From positions 1 through 15,525 of the forward strand of contig DDIP01000010.1 in the NCBI GenBank assembly GCA_002338605.1: a stretch of DNA of 15,525 nt, written 5' to 3'. Every line of letters begins with the position of its first letter. Position 1 is the stretch's first letter. A program made the position numbers and the translations under genes. Below, in pieces: positions 15,523 to 15,525 of this stretch. Source of the stretch: Proteobacteria bacterium UBA1847 (GTDB taxonomy: Bacteria; Pseudomonadota; Gammaproteobacteria; Steroidobacterales; Woeseiaceae). The notes under the pieces were generated by a model. That model had not been told where the DNA came from. It ran no database searches and saw nothing but the letters and a program-made list of their open reading frames with translations.

Positions 15523-15525
15523 CCC

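Noticed and set aside
1..15525. Mobile elements, CRISPR, tRNA or defence genes
   Set aside because: No transposase, integrase, direct-repeat array, tRNA-like cloverleaf or restriction/toxin gene was seen on either strand.

Overview
The window looks like ordinary chromosome from a gammaproteobacterium, probably a marine or sediment heterotroph. The signs are the class I ketol-acid reductoisomerase, a TtpC/DUF3450-type TonB energising cluster, an SseA-type sulfurtransferase, and a lipoprotein resembling the DUF6491 family. The Woeseiales/Xanthomonadales neighbourhood is my best guess for the lineage; it is not proven by the sequence. I see no prophage, transposase, CRISPR array, tRNA or rRNA.

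Region 1 (1-5110, minus strand) is a branched-chain amino acid operon in the order leader peptide - ilvC - leuA - leuC - leuD - leuB, with leuB cut by the window edge. It is preceded by what reads as a complete transcription attenuator. A 28-codon leader ORF (5062 to 4976) has 13 Leu/Ile/Val residues. Two competing stems follow it, then a strong intrinsic terminator with a 9-T tract (4915-4951), and then the ilvC ribosome binding site. A sigma70-like promoter places the likely transcription start only a few bases before the leader ATG, so the leader may be translated as a leaderless message.

Region 2 (about 5131-11351, plus strand) is roughly 500 bases of non-coding DNA followed by a seven-gene TonB energy-transduction operon. 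The genes are a DUF3450 periplasmic protein, a TtpC-like ExbB fused to a secreted coiled-coil domain, a short ExbB, two tandem ExbDs, a short TonB and a secreted TPR protein. A good intrinsic terminator closes it. The exported half of the TtpC-like protein and the neighbouring DUF3450 protein appear to share one architecture, including an RIG motif at nearly the same residue number, so they may be paralogues.

Region 3 (11379-12204, plus) is an adrenodoxin/putidaredoxin-type [2Fe-2S] ferredoxin followed 22 bases later by a Prx5-type peroxiredoxin. Region 4 (12232-13919, minus) is etfB-etfA, the electron-transfer flavoprotein, overlapping by one base and both with GTG starts. Region 5 (14032-15494, plus) is a divergently transcribed SseA-type sulfurtransferase and a small lipoprotein.

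I found no clearly undescribed system. The observations most worth following are the ilv-leu attenuator with its apparently leaderless leader peptide, the DUF3450/TtpC domain relationship, and the hairpins in the exbD-tonB gap.
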